DNA of 19,169 nucleotides from WQUF01 sp031549885 (lineage in GTDB: Bacteria > Bacillota > Clostridia > Clostridiales > Clostridiaceae), in contig JAVBPD010000137.1 in assembly GCA_031549885.1 (NCBI GenBank), forward strand, positions 1-19,169, in the 5' to 3' direction. Of the stretch, positions 6,756 to 14,038 are shown piece after piece. Under the pieces are notes generated by a model. The model saw only the letters and a program-made list of their open reading frames with translations. It searched no databases and was not told the origin of the DNA. Position 1 is the first letter of the stretch; each line of letters opens with the position of its first letter. A program made the position numbers and the translations under genes.

Positions 6756-7148
6756 TTATTTTATAACTTTAGTTAATTTATATTTAAAATCTACATTTTT
6801 AAATAATTTTCCAAATATAAAATAAGTTAAAAAACATAATACAAATCCAATTAATATAGCTAAAAGCTCATTTTTTAACAAATAAACACCGATGAAAATC
6901 CCAACAATCAAAAATATAGTCGGTATTAAATAAGCCAAATAGGTCATTTTATTGTAACTTGATTTTTCCATCGTTACATAAACCTTATCTCCTATATTAG
7001 CATTAATAGTATTTTCTATTTTAATAAATGTTGTGCCTGTTGTGCAAGATGATTTACATCCAGCACAACCTCCACAACCTAATTTTGTATTAAATAAAAC
7101 TTTAATTTTTGAGCCATCCAAGCTTATTACTGTACCAATTTGCTCCAT
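6756..7148 (-). CDS. RseC/MucC-family protein, last gene of the rnf operon
   Basis: The 130-residue product has the RseC layout: an N-terminal soluble part with a cysteine cluster (Cys25, Cys28, Cys31 and Cys35 in LGCGGCAGCKSSC), then two transmembrane helices (about 71-90 and 92-112) and a short basic tail. In proteobacteria RseC works with Rnf-like proteins to reduce the SoxR [2Fe-2S] centre. In clostridia it commonly sits at the end of rnf operons, where its job is less clear; a role in maturation of or electron transfer to the complex is possible. The start lies one base after the rnfB stop, with AAAGG about eight bases upstream. No SoxR gene is seen in the window. Confidence 0.82.
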   Translation of the reverse strand: MEQIGTVISLDGSKIKVLFNTKLGCGGCAGCKSSCTTGTTFIKIENTINANIGDKVYVTMEKSSYNKMTYLAYLIPTIFLIVGIFIGVYLLKNELLAILIGFVLCFLTYFIFGKLFKNVDFKYKLTKVIK

Positions 7149-7149
7149 T

Positions 7150-7956
7150 TTATATACCTTTATTTACAACATAAATTGATTTTTTAGGGCATTTTTCTGC
7201 GCATGCTGTACAGGAATTACACTTATCATAATCAAATGTTGGTAAATTATCTTTTATCATAATGGCTTCTGTACGCGTCTTACATGTTTTTTCACACAAT
7301 GAACATCCAATACATCCAACAAAACAAGAACTTATAACATCTTTTCCTTTTGCTTTCGATGAGCATCTTATCCTAACTTTAGATTTTTTGGGCAATAATT
7401 TAATTATTCCTTTTGGACATGTATTAACACATGTTCCACAAGCTGTACATTTCTCTTCATCAATAACTGCCACATTATTTTTTATTGTTATTGCTCCAAA
7501 AGCACATACCTTAACACAATTGCCATAGCCAACGCATGAATATTCACAAACCTTTGGACCTTTTCCAGGCATGACCATAGCATGATTACAATCTACAATT
7601 CCTTGATAAATAAATTTTGCCTTTGTATTATCTTCGGTACCATTACATTGAACAAATGCCACTTGAGGCTCAATTTTTTCATTTTTTACACCCATAATTT
7701 GTGAGATTTTATCTATACAAACTTGACCTCCTGGAAGGCACTTGGTTGTTTTTGCGCCTTCATTAACAATTGCAGAAGCATATGCATCACAACCTGCATA
7801 TCCACATCCTCCACAATTTGCTGAAGGCAAACATTCCCTCACTAAAGGAATTCTTTCATCAACTTCAACTTTAAACTTATCATTGGCAAAACCAAGTAAG
7901 AGTCCAAATGCTATGCTTATTAAAACAAATATTAAAACAGGTATTAAAATATTCAA
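7150..7956 (-). CDS. rnfB: Ion-translocating electron transport complex subunit RnfB
   Basis: RnfB is the Fe-S subunit thought to accept electrons from reduced ferredoxin. The 268 residues start with a membrane anchor (about 3-23). The typical CGGCGYAGC motif follows (Cys48, Cys51, Cys56), with a fourth ligand at Cys73. The C-terminal half is cysteine-rich, with several ferredoxin-type motifs: a CEYSC...NCVKVC group, CTACGTCVNTC, CFVGCIGCSLCEKTC and CNSCTACAEKC. That fits the multi-cluster RnfB of clostridia. The start is TTG at 7956, with GGAGG eight bases upstream; the rnfA stop lies one base before it. It is the sixth gene of the operon. Confidence 0.95.
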   Translation of the reverse strand: MNILIPVLIFVLISIAFGLLLGFANDKFKVEVDERIPLVRECLPSANCGGCGYAGCDAYASAIVNEGAKTTKCLPGGQVCIDKISQIMGVKNEKIEPQVAFVQCNGTEDNTKAKFIYQGIVDCNHAMVMPGKGPKVCEYSCVGYGNCVKVCAFGAITIKNNVAVIDEEKCTACGTCVNTCPKGIIKLLPKKSKVRIRCSSKAKGKDVISSCFVGCIGCSLCEKTCKTRTEAIMIKDNLPTFDYDKCNSCTACAEKCPKKSIYVVNKGI

Positions 7957-7957
7957 T

Positions 7958-8542
7958 CTAATGTCCTCCCCCTAATCCCTTAAAACCTAAAAAGGCAATG
8001 GCCATAATTCCTGCTGTTACTAAGATAATTGGAAATCCTTTAAAGGACTCTGGTATATCAGTGTTCTCTTCCATCTTTTCTCTTATTCCTGCAAGCAGAA
8101 CAATTGCAAGCATATAACCTAAAGCAGATCCTACAGCATTTACAACTGACTGTATTAAATTATATTGATTGTTCATGTTTGTAACTGCAACTGCAAGTAC
8201 AGCACAATTTGTTGTAATAAGTGGCAAATATATTCCTAATGCTCTATAAAGCCCAGGCTGCGTTTTTTTCATTACTATTTCTACAAACTGAACTAAAGCA
8301 GCAATAACTAAAATAAATGCAAGGGTTGACAAATATTCAATATGAAAATTTACTAAAATAAAATAATTAACAAGATAAGTCATAGTTGCAGCTAGCGTCA
8401 TAACAAATGTTACTGCAAGGCCCATTCCTCTTGCTGTTTCAGTTTTTTGGGAAACACCTAAAAACGAACATATACCTAAAAATTGAGAGAAAATATAATT
8501 ATTAACTAATATAGCGGTTACTAAGATTGAAAATAATTCCAT
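7958..8542 (-). CDS. rnfA: Ion-translocating electron transport complex subunit RnfA
   Basis: A 194-residue membrane subunit with six hydrophobic helices, homologous to RnfE and to NqrE. Diagnostic segments are AILVNNYIFSQFLGICSFLG (10-29) near the N-terminus and LPLITTNCAVLAVAV (about 110-124). The conserved cysteines in these two segments are thought to hold a membrane-embedded Fe-S centre between RnfA and RnfE. The ATG overlaps the rnfE stop by one base (TAATG), with GAGGTG about six bases upstream, so it is translationally coupled. The length is the usual one for the family. Confidence 0.95.
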   Translation of the reverse strand: MELFSILVTAILVNNYIFSQFLGICSFLGVSQKTETARGMGLAVTFVMTLAATMTYLVNYFILVNFHIEYLSTLAFILVIAALVQFVEIVMKKTQPGLYRALGIYLPLITTNCAVLAVAVTNMNNQYNLIQSVVNAVGSALGYMLAIVLLAGIREKMEENTDIPESFKGFPIILVTAGIMAIAFLGFKGLGGGH

Positions 8543-9192
8543 TATGCCACCTCTTCAATCCTTTCCATTTTTTCTAATTCTTTTGTCTTTTCTGTACTTG
8601 CCTTCTTCTTAATTTTAAAATAATTTAAAGTTGCCATTATAAAACCCAAAACTAAAAATCCACCTGGTGGCATTATCATAAGAAGCGCTGGCTTATAAAA
8701 TGGAATGATTTTAAATCCTAAAAATGTACCAGCTCCTATTAGCTCTCTGAAAAATGCTAAAGCTAGTAGCGCTAAAGTAAATCCTAATCCCATTCCAATG
8801 CCATCCCACAATGACTTATAAACAGTATTTTTAGATGCATATGCTTCTGCCCTTCCAAGTATAATACAATTAACAACAATAAGAGGAATAAAAAGTCCAA
8901 GTGAATTATAAAGCGTCGGTACAAAACCTTCTAATAAGAACTGAACAATAGTAACAAATGCAGCAATAACCGTTATAAATGCTGGTATTCTTATTTTATC
9001 TGGTATAAACTTTCTAATTAATGATATAACAACATTTGATGCAACAAGAACAGCTGTAGCTGCAAGTCCCATGCCAATTGCATTTGTAATTGATGTACTT
9101 ACTGCCAGTGTTGGACAAGTTGCTAAAATTTGAACAAAAAGTGGATTTTCAGTAAATAAACCTGCGTTTAGCCTTTCTTTAATAATGCTCAT
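8542..9192 (-). CDS. rnfE: Ion-translocating electron transport complex subunit RnfE
   Basis: A membrane subunit of 216 residues and about six helices, related to RnfA and NqrD. NPLFVQILATCPTLAVSTS near the N-terminus and IPLIVVNCIILGRAEAYA in the middle are the family signatures, each with the conserved Cys. Two start codons are possible: ATG at 9198, overlapping the rnfG stop as ATGA, and ATG at 9192. I prefer 9192, since AGGGAG is nine bases away from it and only three from the first. The C-terminal tail is charged and lysine/glutamate-rich and probably cytoplasmic. Confidence 0.94.
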   Translation of the reverse strand: MSIIKERLNAGLFTENPLFVQILATCPTLAVSTSITNAIGMGLAATAVLVASNVVISLIRKFIPDKIRIPAFITVIAAFVTIVQFLLEGFVPTLYNSLGLFIPLIVVNCIILGRAEAYASKNTVYKSLWDGIGMGLGFTLALLALAFFRELIGAGTFLGFKIIPFYKPALLMIMPPGGFLVLGFIMATLNYFKIKKKASTEKTKELEKMERIEEVA

Positions 9193-9194
9193 AA

Positions 9195-9767
9195 TCATTC
9201 ACTCCCTTTCAAATATTCATTATAATAATTAATTGCATCATTCACTCCTGTGGTTATAGCTTTAGTTGTAATAGTTGCTCCAGTTATCGCTGAGATTTCA
9301 TCTTCTTTAGGAGTGCCACTTTTTATATAATTAATTCCATTATCAATAGATTTCCCTACAAATTGAGATTGAAATTCCTTTGTAGTGCTAATTGCACCTA
9401 ACCCAGGAGTTTCACTGTGCTTTAGTACTTTCATGCCAGTTAACTTTGAATCTTTATCTATGCCAACGAGAAAATTCACATACCCTCCATAACCTTTAAT
9501 ATTCATGGAAAAAGTATATCCTACAACATTGCTGCCATCAATTGCTTTATTTATCTCTAATATGCTCGAATTAGCCTCTTGCGATGTTATGTTAATTTTT
9601 TGAAAATCTTTAGCGCTTTCCATGACTTCTTGCATTGCTTTTTTTTCATTTTCCATTCTCGTATTATCAATAGGTCCTTTAGTTATGGCATAAGTTAAAG
9701 CTAATAATGCAGTGGAAATTCCAACAATTATAGCTAAAATCATAGCAAGTTTAAGATTTTCTTTCAT
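9195..9767 (-). CDS. rnfG: Ion-translocating electron transport complex subunit RnfG (covalent FMN)
   Basis: A 190-residue subunit with one N-terminal membrane anchor (about 8-28) and an extracytoplasmic FMN-binding domain. GYGGYVNFLVGID (92-104) and HSETPGLGA (117-125) are typical, and TGAT at 162-165 is the flavinylation site; Thr165 should carry FMN after ApbE action. No apbE gene is in the window. The start at 9767 (MKENLK) is preferred over a GTG/ATG five codons earlier, because GGAGG lies eight bases upstream of it. The gene overlaps the rnfD 3' end by 17 bases. Confidence 0.94.
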   Translation of the reverse strand: MKENLKLAMILAIIVGISTALLALTYAITKGPIDNTRMENEKKAMQEVMESAKDFQKINITSQEANSSILEINKAIDGSNVVGYTFSMNIKGYGGYVNFLVGIDKDSKLTGMKVLKHSETPGLGAISTTKEFQSQFVGKSIDNGINYIKSGTPKEDEISAITGATITTKAITTGVNDAINYYNEYLKGSE

Positions 9768-10716
9768 TTTTAATACCTCCATAAATTTTTTCAGGAGTAA
9801 ATTTATCTATAAATGGTACAAGTAAATTCATTAATAAAATTGAATAGGATACACCTTCTGCATATCCGCCCATAAGCCTTATTACAGATGTTATAATTCC
9901 ACATCCAATTCCAAATATTATTTTTCCGTTTCTTGTCATAGGGCTTGTTGTATAGTCTGTTGCCATAAAAAATGCCCCAAGCATAAGCCCTCCAGCAAAA
10001 ATCTCATATGCTCCATTAAAAAAAGATTGAGTTTGAAAAAAACCATTTGTTCTATTGCTTATTAAGGAAAATATTAAAACAACTATTATATAAGAAAGAG
10101 GTGTTTCTAAGGTTATTACCCTTCTTATTACTAAATATATAGCTCCAACTATTAAAAGAATTGCTGAAACCTCGCCAATGCAACCTCCTTTAAATCCTAA
10201 AATTGCATCTTTAAATGACAATATTGCAGTAGCTGAATTGCTTTTTAAAATTTCAAGAGGTGTTGGACCTGTAATTGCATCTATCTGAAAATTTGTCATA
10301 TTTGCAGGGTAACAAGCAAGCAAAAATGCTCTTGCACAAAGCGCTGGATTTACAATATTTCTGCCAATTCCTCCAAAAATAAATTTTACAACAAAAATTG
10401 CGAATACTGAACCTACTACTGCCATCCAAATTGGAAGCGTTGGAGGAAGGTTAAAAGCTAATAGAACACCTGTAACAGCTGCACTTAAATCACCAATTGT
10501 CACTTTTCTCTTTGTCAATGTTTGCAATATATATTCAGTTGCTACACAAGATGCAACGCAAGCAATAATTAATAAAAAAGCATTTAATCCAAAGTGATAT
10601 ATAGCAAAAATAGCTGCAGGTGCAAGAGCTATTAGAACATCTCTCATTATTGATTTAGTAGTATCCTTTGATTTTATATGAGGTGAAGAAGACGCTATTA
10701 AATAATCGTTTGTCAT
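9751..10716 (-). CDS. rnfD: Ion-translocating electron transport complex subunit RnfD (covalent FMN)
   Basis: This 321-residue polytopic membrane subunit is homologous to NqrB. Family signatures are SSSPHIKSKDTTKSIM near the N-terminus, GGIGRNIVNPALCARAF (115-131) and FMATDYTTSPMT in the C-terminal half. The covalent FMN site should be Thr152, but the motif reads D-A-I-T-G-P-T, with Pro151 where S/TGAT normally has Ala. The start at 10716 directly follows the rnfC stop and has AAAGGGA nine bases upstream. An upstream in-frame extension of 35 residues lies within rnfC and does not look like RnfD. Its 3' end overlaps rnfG. Confidence 0.94.
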   Translation of the reverse strand: MTNDYLIASSSPHIKSKDTTKSIMRDVLIALAPAAIFAIYHFGLNAFLLIIACVASCVATEYILQTLTKRKVTIGDLSAAVTGVLLAFNLPPTLPIWMAVVGSVFAIFVVKFIFGGIGRNIVNPALCARAFLLACYPANMTNFQIDAITGPTPLEILKSNSATAILSFKDAILGFKGGCIGEVSAILLIVGAIYLVIRRVITLETPLSYIIVVLIFSLISNRTNGFFQTQSFFNGAYEIFAGGLMLGAFFMATDYTTSPMTRNGKIIFGIGCGIITSVIRLMGGYAEGVSYSILLMNLLVPFIDKFTPEKIYGGIKNERKS

Positions 10717-10717
10717 A

Positions 10718-12037
10718 TCAATGATTCCCTTTCTTTCTATTTTGTATAACAGTTCTCTTACCAACTTTAAAGGACTGTGTAAGATGTCGTTTTGCAGGAC
10801 AAATATATGAACAACAGCCACATTCTATGCAGTCCATTCCATTATTTTTTTCAAATTCATCATACTTCTTCACTAAAACTAGTTTATTTAATTTTTGTGG
10901 ATTTAAAAATATGGGGCATGTTTTTGAACATCTTCCACAACATATGCAATTAGATTCTTCTAAAAACTTTGCTTCTTTTCTGCCAAAAAATAAAAGTGAT
11001 GATGTGCTTTTAAGACAAGGGATGTCTAATGTAGTTAATGGATATCCTGTCATTGGACCTCCTGATATAACTTTACCTGCTTCTTCTTTTAAACCTCCGC
11101 AAAAATCTACTAATTCTGAAAGCCTTGTTCCTAATGGTACATATAAATTTCTTGGATTATTTACAATGTCACCAGTTACTGTAACTATTCTATGGGTTAA
11201 TGATTTTCCATCAATAACAGCCTCTTTAATAGCTAAAACTGTATTTATGTTCTGCACTATGCAACCAACTTCACTAGGTAGTTTACCAGAGGGAACTTGC
11301 CTCTTTGTTATTGTCTCTATAAGCTGCTTTTCTCCTCCTTGAGGATATTTAGTTTTTAATATGTCAATAACACAATAAGATAAATCCTTTATAGATTTAG
11401 ACATTATTTCTATTGCATCTTTCTTATTATCTTCTATTCCGATTACAATATTAGCTTTTGGAAACATATGATGCAATACTTTTAATCCAGATGCAATTTC
11501 ATTTGAGTATTCCAACATGATTCTATGATTTGAAGTAAGATATGGCTCACATTCACATGCATTTATTACAATATAATCTATTTTAGAATCATCTGGTGGC
11601 GTAAGCTTTATATGCGTTGGAAAACATGCTCCACCAAGTCCTACAATTCCTGATTCTTTTATTATTTTAACTATTTCTTCCTTTGAAAGCTTGCTAAAAT
11701 CATCGTGGCTTACTTTCTTTTCCTCTTCATATAAATTATCATTTTCTATAATTATAGCCATTGATCTAGTCCCATCAGTTTGTAAACGCGGCTCTATATT
11801 TTTTACAATACCTGATACAGAAGCATGTACAGGTGCTGAAAATGAAGATTTAGATTCACCAATTTTCTGTCCAACAAGTACCTTATCTCCTTTTTTTACA
11901 ATTGCTTCACAAGGCGCTCCTATATGTTGCAGCAATAAAATCACAACTTCACCTTTAGGAACGTAATTTTCAATTTTTATAGACTCTGTTAAGTGTTTTT
12001 TCTCAGGTGGGTGTATACCTCTATTAAACGTTAACAT
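10718..12037 (-). CDS. rnfC: Ion-translocating electron transport complex subunit RnfC
   Basis: The 439-residue soluble subunit is thought to bind NADH and FMN non-covalently and to exchange electrons with NAD+. GIHPPEKKHLT at the N-terminus, the nucleotide-binding loop GLGGACFPTH (133-142), NACECEPY (159-166) and YPQGGEKQL (231-239) are typical. Two [4Fe-4S] motifs follow: Cys364/367/370/374 and Cys403/406/409/413. It lacks the long repetitive C-terminal tail of enterobacterial RnfC. The ATG at 12037 has GGAGG ten bases upstream. It is the first gene of the order C-D-G-E-A-B-rseC, the usual order in clostridia and acetogens. Confidence 0.95.
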   Translation of the reverse strand: MLTFNRGIHPPEKKHLTESIKIENYVPKGEVVILLLQHIGAPCEAIVKKGDKVLVGQKIGESKSSFSAPVHASVSGIVKNIEPRLQTDGTRSMAIIIENDNLYEEEKKVSHDDFSKLSKEEIVKIIKESGIVGLGGACFPTHIKLTPPDDSKIDYIVINACECEPYLTSNHRIMLEYSNEIASGLKVLHHMFPKANIVIGIEDNKKDAIEIMSKSIKDLSYCVIDILKTKYPQGGEKQLIETITKRQVPSGKLPSEVGCIVQNINTVLAIKEAVIDGKSLTHRIVTVTGDIVNNPRNLYVPLGTRLSELVDFCGGLKEEAGKVISGGPMTGYPLTTLDIPCLKSTSSLLFFGRKEAKFLEESNCICCGRCSKTCPIFLNPQKLNKLVLVKKYDEFEKNNGMDCIECGCCSYICPAKRHLTQSFKVGKRTVIQNRKKGNH

Positions 12038-12065
12038 TCACCAAATTCCTCCAAACATCAATTAA

Positions 12066-12121
12066 TTATAACGTTGTATAACTGACTTTATTATTTTAAA
12101 AAATTCTAAAAATAATGTCAA
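12066..12121 (-). promoter_or_regulatory. Near-consensus promoter of the rnf operon, with a dyad near +1
   Basis: On the minus strand a perfect TTGACA (12121-12116) is followed after exactly 17 bases by TAAAAT (12098-12093). Transcription should start near 12086, about 48 bases before rnfC. An imperfect dyad with TTATA/TATAA arms and a six-base centre lies at 12066-12081, just after the start point, and could be an operator. It does not resemble the Rex consensus. Confidence 0.75.
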
Positions 12122-12143
12122 TATATTAGGTAGATTTTAACAA

Positions 12144-12165
12144 AGTGCCTTTATGTAAAGGCACT
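12144..12165 (-). terminator. Terminator of the greA-CPBP unit
   Basis: A perfect nine-base stem AGTGCCTTT/AAAGGCACT with a four-base loop lies 50 bases after the stop of the CPBP protease gene. The T-rich tail on the minus strand is short (TTTGTT), so termination may be leaky. It sits just upstream of the rnf -35 element. Confidence 0.6.
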
Positions 12166-12214
12166 ATATGTATTAATATTCCCTATAAAATAATATCAAA
12201 TTTATATTAATTAG

Positions 12215-13057
12215 CTATACAGTACTATTTTTCAAAAATCTGTCTTTATTTGTATTAATTTTTATTTCTTTATAAAAAAATGATATTGCTATTTTTAAAC
12301 AAATTAATTGTATTATAAATAAGATTATTACAAAAATGTTATTTATAAAAACGCTATTGGTTATATTCGATATTTTAACAATTACAATACTCCCCATTAA
12401 ATTAAAAATACAATGCATTATTATTGAAAGATAAATTGAATTGAAAATATATGCAATACTCCCTAAGACTATCCCTAATATAAAGGCATATATACCTTGT
12501 ACAATATTTCCATGGAATATGCCAAATAAAACTGCTTGAAAAACTATTGCTAGCCTATAATTTTTTGTCGAATTTATAATTTCATTTAAAATTAATCCTC
12601 TAAATACTATTTCCTCCATGATTGGTATAAAAACTATCAAAAATAAAATCATAATTGGATCATTTGAAAGAACCTGTATTGCTTTAGATGTCTCATTATA
12701 GGATTTAAAAAATAAATTTAAAAAACCTGCAATAATAGAAATTATAGGTATAAGCCCAAAAGTAAGGATAATACAATAAAATATTAATTTATCATCTGTC
12801 TTATTAAATTTACAAAAATCCAAAAATTTTTCACTTCGTATATTTATAATTATATTAAATAATAAAATACTTACTATAATTACCAAAGGATATAGTGCTC
12901 TGTTAAAGTTTAAGTATAAAGTTAATGGATCTGAGCTTTGTACATATCCTGTAATTTTAAAAATATATAAAATAAATATTGCTACAATGTGCATGATAGT
13001 AAAGTAAATTAAAGCATATGCCACAGACCATATTAAAGAATTAAAAAATTTGAACAT
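12215..13057 (-). CDS. CPBP (CAAX protease/Abi) family intramembrane metalloprotease
   Basis: This 280-residue membrane protein has about eight hydrophobic segments. The three catalytic motifs of the Abi/CAAX protease superfamily are intact: EEIVFRG with Glu148, Glu149 and Arg153; FGIFHGN with His182; and HCIFN with His215 and Asn219. Bacterial members are glutamate-type membrane proteases implicated in bacteriocin self-immunity, protein secretion control or envelope maintenance. The substrate cannot be told from the sequence, and no bacteriocin gene is seen nearby. The ATG at 13057 has AGGAG five bases upstream. It follows greA by 54 bases with no terminator between them, so co-transcription is likely. 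Confidence 0.85.
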   Translation of the reverse strand: MFKFFNSLIWSVAYALIYFTIMHIVAIFILYIFKITGYVQSSDPLTLYLNFNRALYPLVIIVSILLFNIIINIRSEKFLDFCKFNKTDDKLIFYCIILTFGLIPIISIIAGFLNLFFKSYNETSKAIQVLSNDPIMILFLIVFIPIMEEIVFRGLILNEIINSTKNYRLAIVFQAVLFGIFHGNIVQGIYAFILGIVLGSIAYIFNSIYLSIIMHCIFNLMGSIVIVKISNITNSVFINNIFVIILFIIQLICLKIAISFFYKEIKINTNKDRFLKNSTV

Positions 13058-13111
13058 ACATACTCCTAATAAATTAATTAATACATTAATATGGATTTTC
13101 GTGTTTTATTA

Positions 13112-13582
13112 TTACTTGTCAAATATTTTTAATATTTCAACCTCATATTCATAATCTGGTGCCTCTACTTTAGCTTTTGTGTTAACTCCTTTTTTAAATA
13201 ATGCAATGCCAATTGGAGAATCTATGCTAATTTTCATTTTTTTAATATCAGCTTCCACAGAACTTACCAATGTAATTTCTTCAACAGTGTCTGTATCATA
13301 AAATTTAACAAGAGCTTTTTTATTTATATTTAATGTGTCGCTTGAGTCATCTTCCTCAATTATTACTAAAGATTTTAGCATATTTTCAAGTTCTTGAATC
13401 CTTGTTTCATTTAAGGATTGATCCTCTTTAGCAGCACTATAATCGGCATTTTCGCTTAAATCGCCTTGTGCTCTGGCATATTTAATAGCTTCTTTAATTT
13501 CCTTCCTAACCACTATCTTTCTATGTTCTAATTCATCCTCTAGTTTTTTTTTGCCTTCAAGAGTTACTTTTATGTAATCCAT
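13112..13582 (-). CDS. greA: Transcription elongation factor GreA/GreB family
   Basis: GreA binds in the RNA polymerase secondary channel and triggers transcript cleavage to rescue backtracked complexes. The 156 residues are full length. The N-terminal coiled coil (about 10-75) carries the acidic tip DLSENADYSAAKE, with Asp41 and Glu44 at the positions that coordinate catalytic Mg2+ in E. coli GreA. The C-terminal FKBP-like domain has VSSVEADIKKMKISIDSPIG. The start at 13582 has GGAGG five bases upstream; an earlier TTG in frame overlaps that site and is rejected. Unlike many clostridial greA genes it is not next to lysS or dus here, so it could be a second paralogue. Confidence 0.88.
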   Translation of the reverse strand: MDYIKVTLEGKKKLEDELEHRKIVVRKEIKEAIKYARAQGDLSENADYSAAKEDQSLNETRIQELENMLKSLVIIEEDDSSDTLNINKKALVKFYDTDTVEEITLVSSVEADIKKMKISIDSPIGIALFKKGVNTKAKVEAPDYEYEVEILKIFDK

Positions 13583-14038
13583 CTTTACCTCCAATTTTTG
13601 ATAATTTCACTAATAATTTTTGAATTTTCTTATGTTAAATTTAAAAGACATTTAAATATGATTAATTCAAATAATTTGACTTCTCTAAGATTAATTTTTT
13701 ATTTTCATAAAACACAGTAGTAAAATATGCATTATACATTTATATTTTAAAGCTAATTAATATAAGTTGAAGCTTATTTTTTAAATATAAGCCGTTTATA
13801 AAAAGATAATAAAAAAATATTACTATGATTTTATTATATATATAAATCGTTACATAAAACAATATTATATTTTAAATTGTTAAAAATCTGTTACTTAGTT
13901 TATGCATTATTATTGATTATAACCAAATTTTGGATTTTAAACTATATCTTTAATAAAAAGTTTATTTACATACTATTTTATTTATCCACTATTATTGTAT
14001 AATTTATAAGTATAAGTTTTATTTATGAGGAATGATAT
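13583..14038. other. 456-base AT-rich intergenic region between greA and the P-type ATPase
   Basis: This region separates two divergent units and must hold both promoters. No open frame of useful length, RNA gene or known riboswitch shape was seen. A six-base stem GCTTAT/ATAAGC at 13772-13792 with an A/T loop is the only hairpin noted and is weak. A TTGACT at 13677-13682 has no good -10 partner. The plus-strand -10 near 13998 is listed separately. Confidence 0.6.
13998..14030 (+). promoter_or_regulatory. -10 element and ribosome binding site for the P-type ATPase gene
   Basis: A perfect TATAAT lies at 13998-14003, without a recognisable -35 at the proper distance. GAGG at 14027-14030 is eight bases before the ATG at 14039. 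This gives a leader of about 30 bases. Confidence 0.5.

Noticed and set aside
10717..10821. Thirty-five-residue N-terminal extension of RnfD into rnfC
   Set aside because: RnfD proteins begin near SSSPHIKSK. The ATG at 10716 directly follows the rnfC stop with its own ribosome binding site.
10827..11342. A 171-codon plus-strand open frame opposite rnfC
   Set aside because: It lies fully antisense to the strongly supported rnfC, has no plausible ribosome binding site, and its translation is low-complexity Ser/Phe/Pro-rich as expected of a shadow frame.
12066..12081. A Rex (NADH-responsive repressor) site at the rnf promoter
   Set aside because: The dyad TTATA/TATAA does not match the TTGT...ACAA pattern of Rex operators.
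13772..13792. Hairpin in the greA to P-type ATPase gap as a terminator or riboswitch
   Set aside because: Only six base pairs with an A/T loop, no T tract following, and no conserved riboswitch core was recognised.
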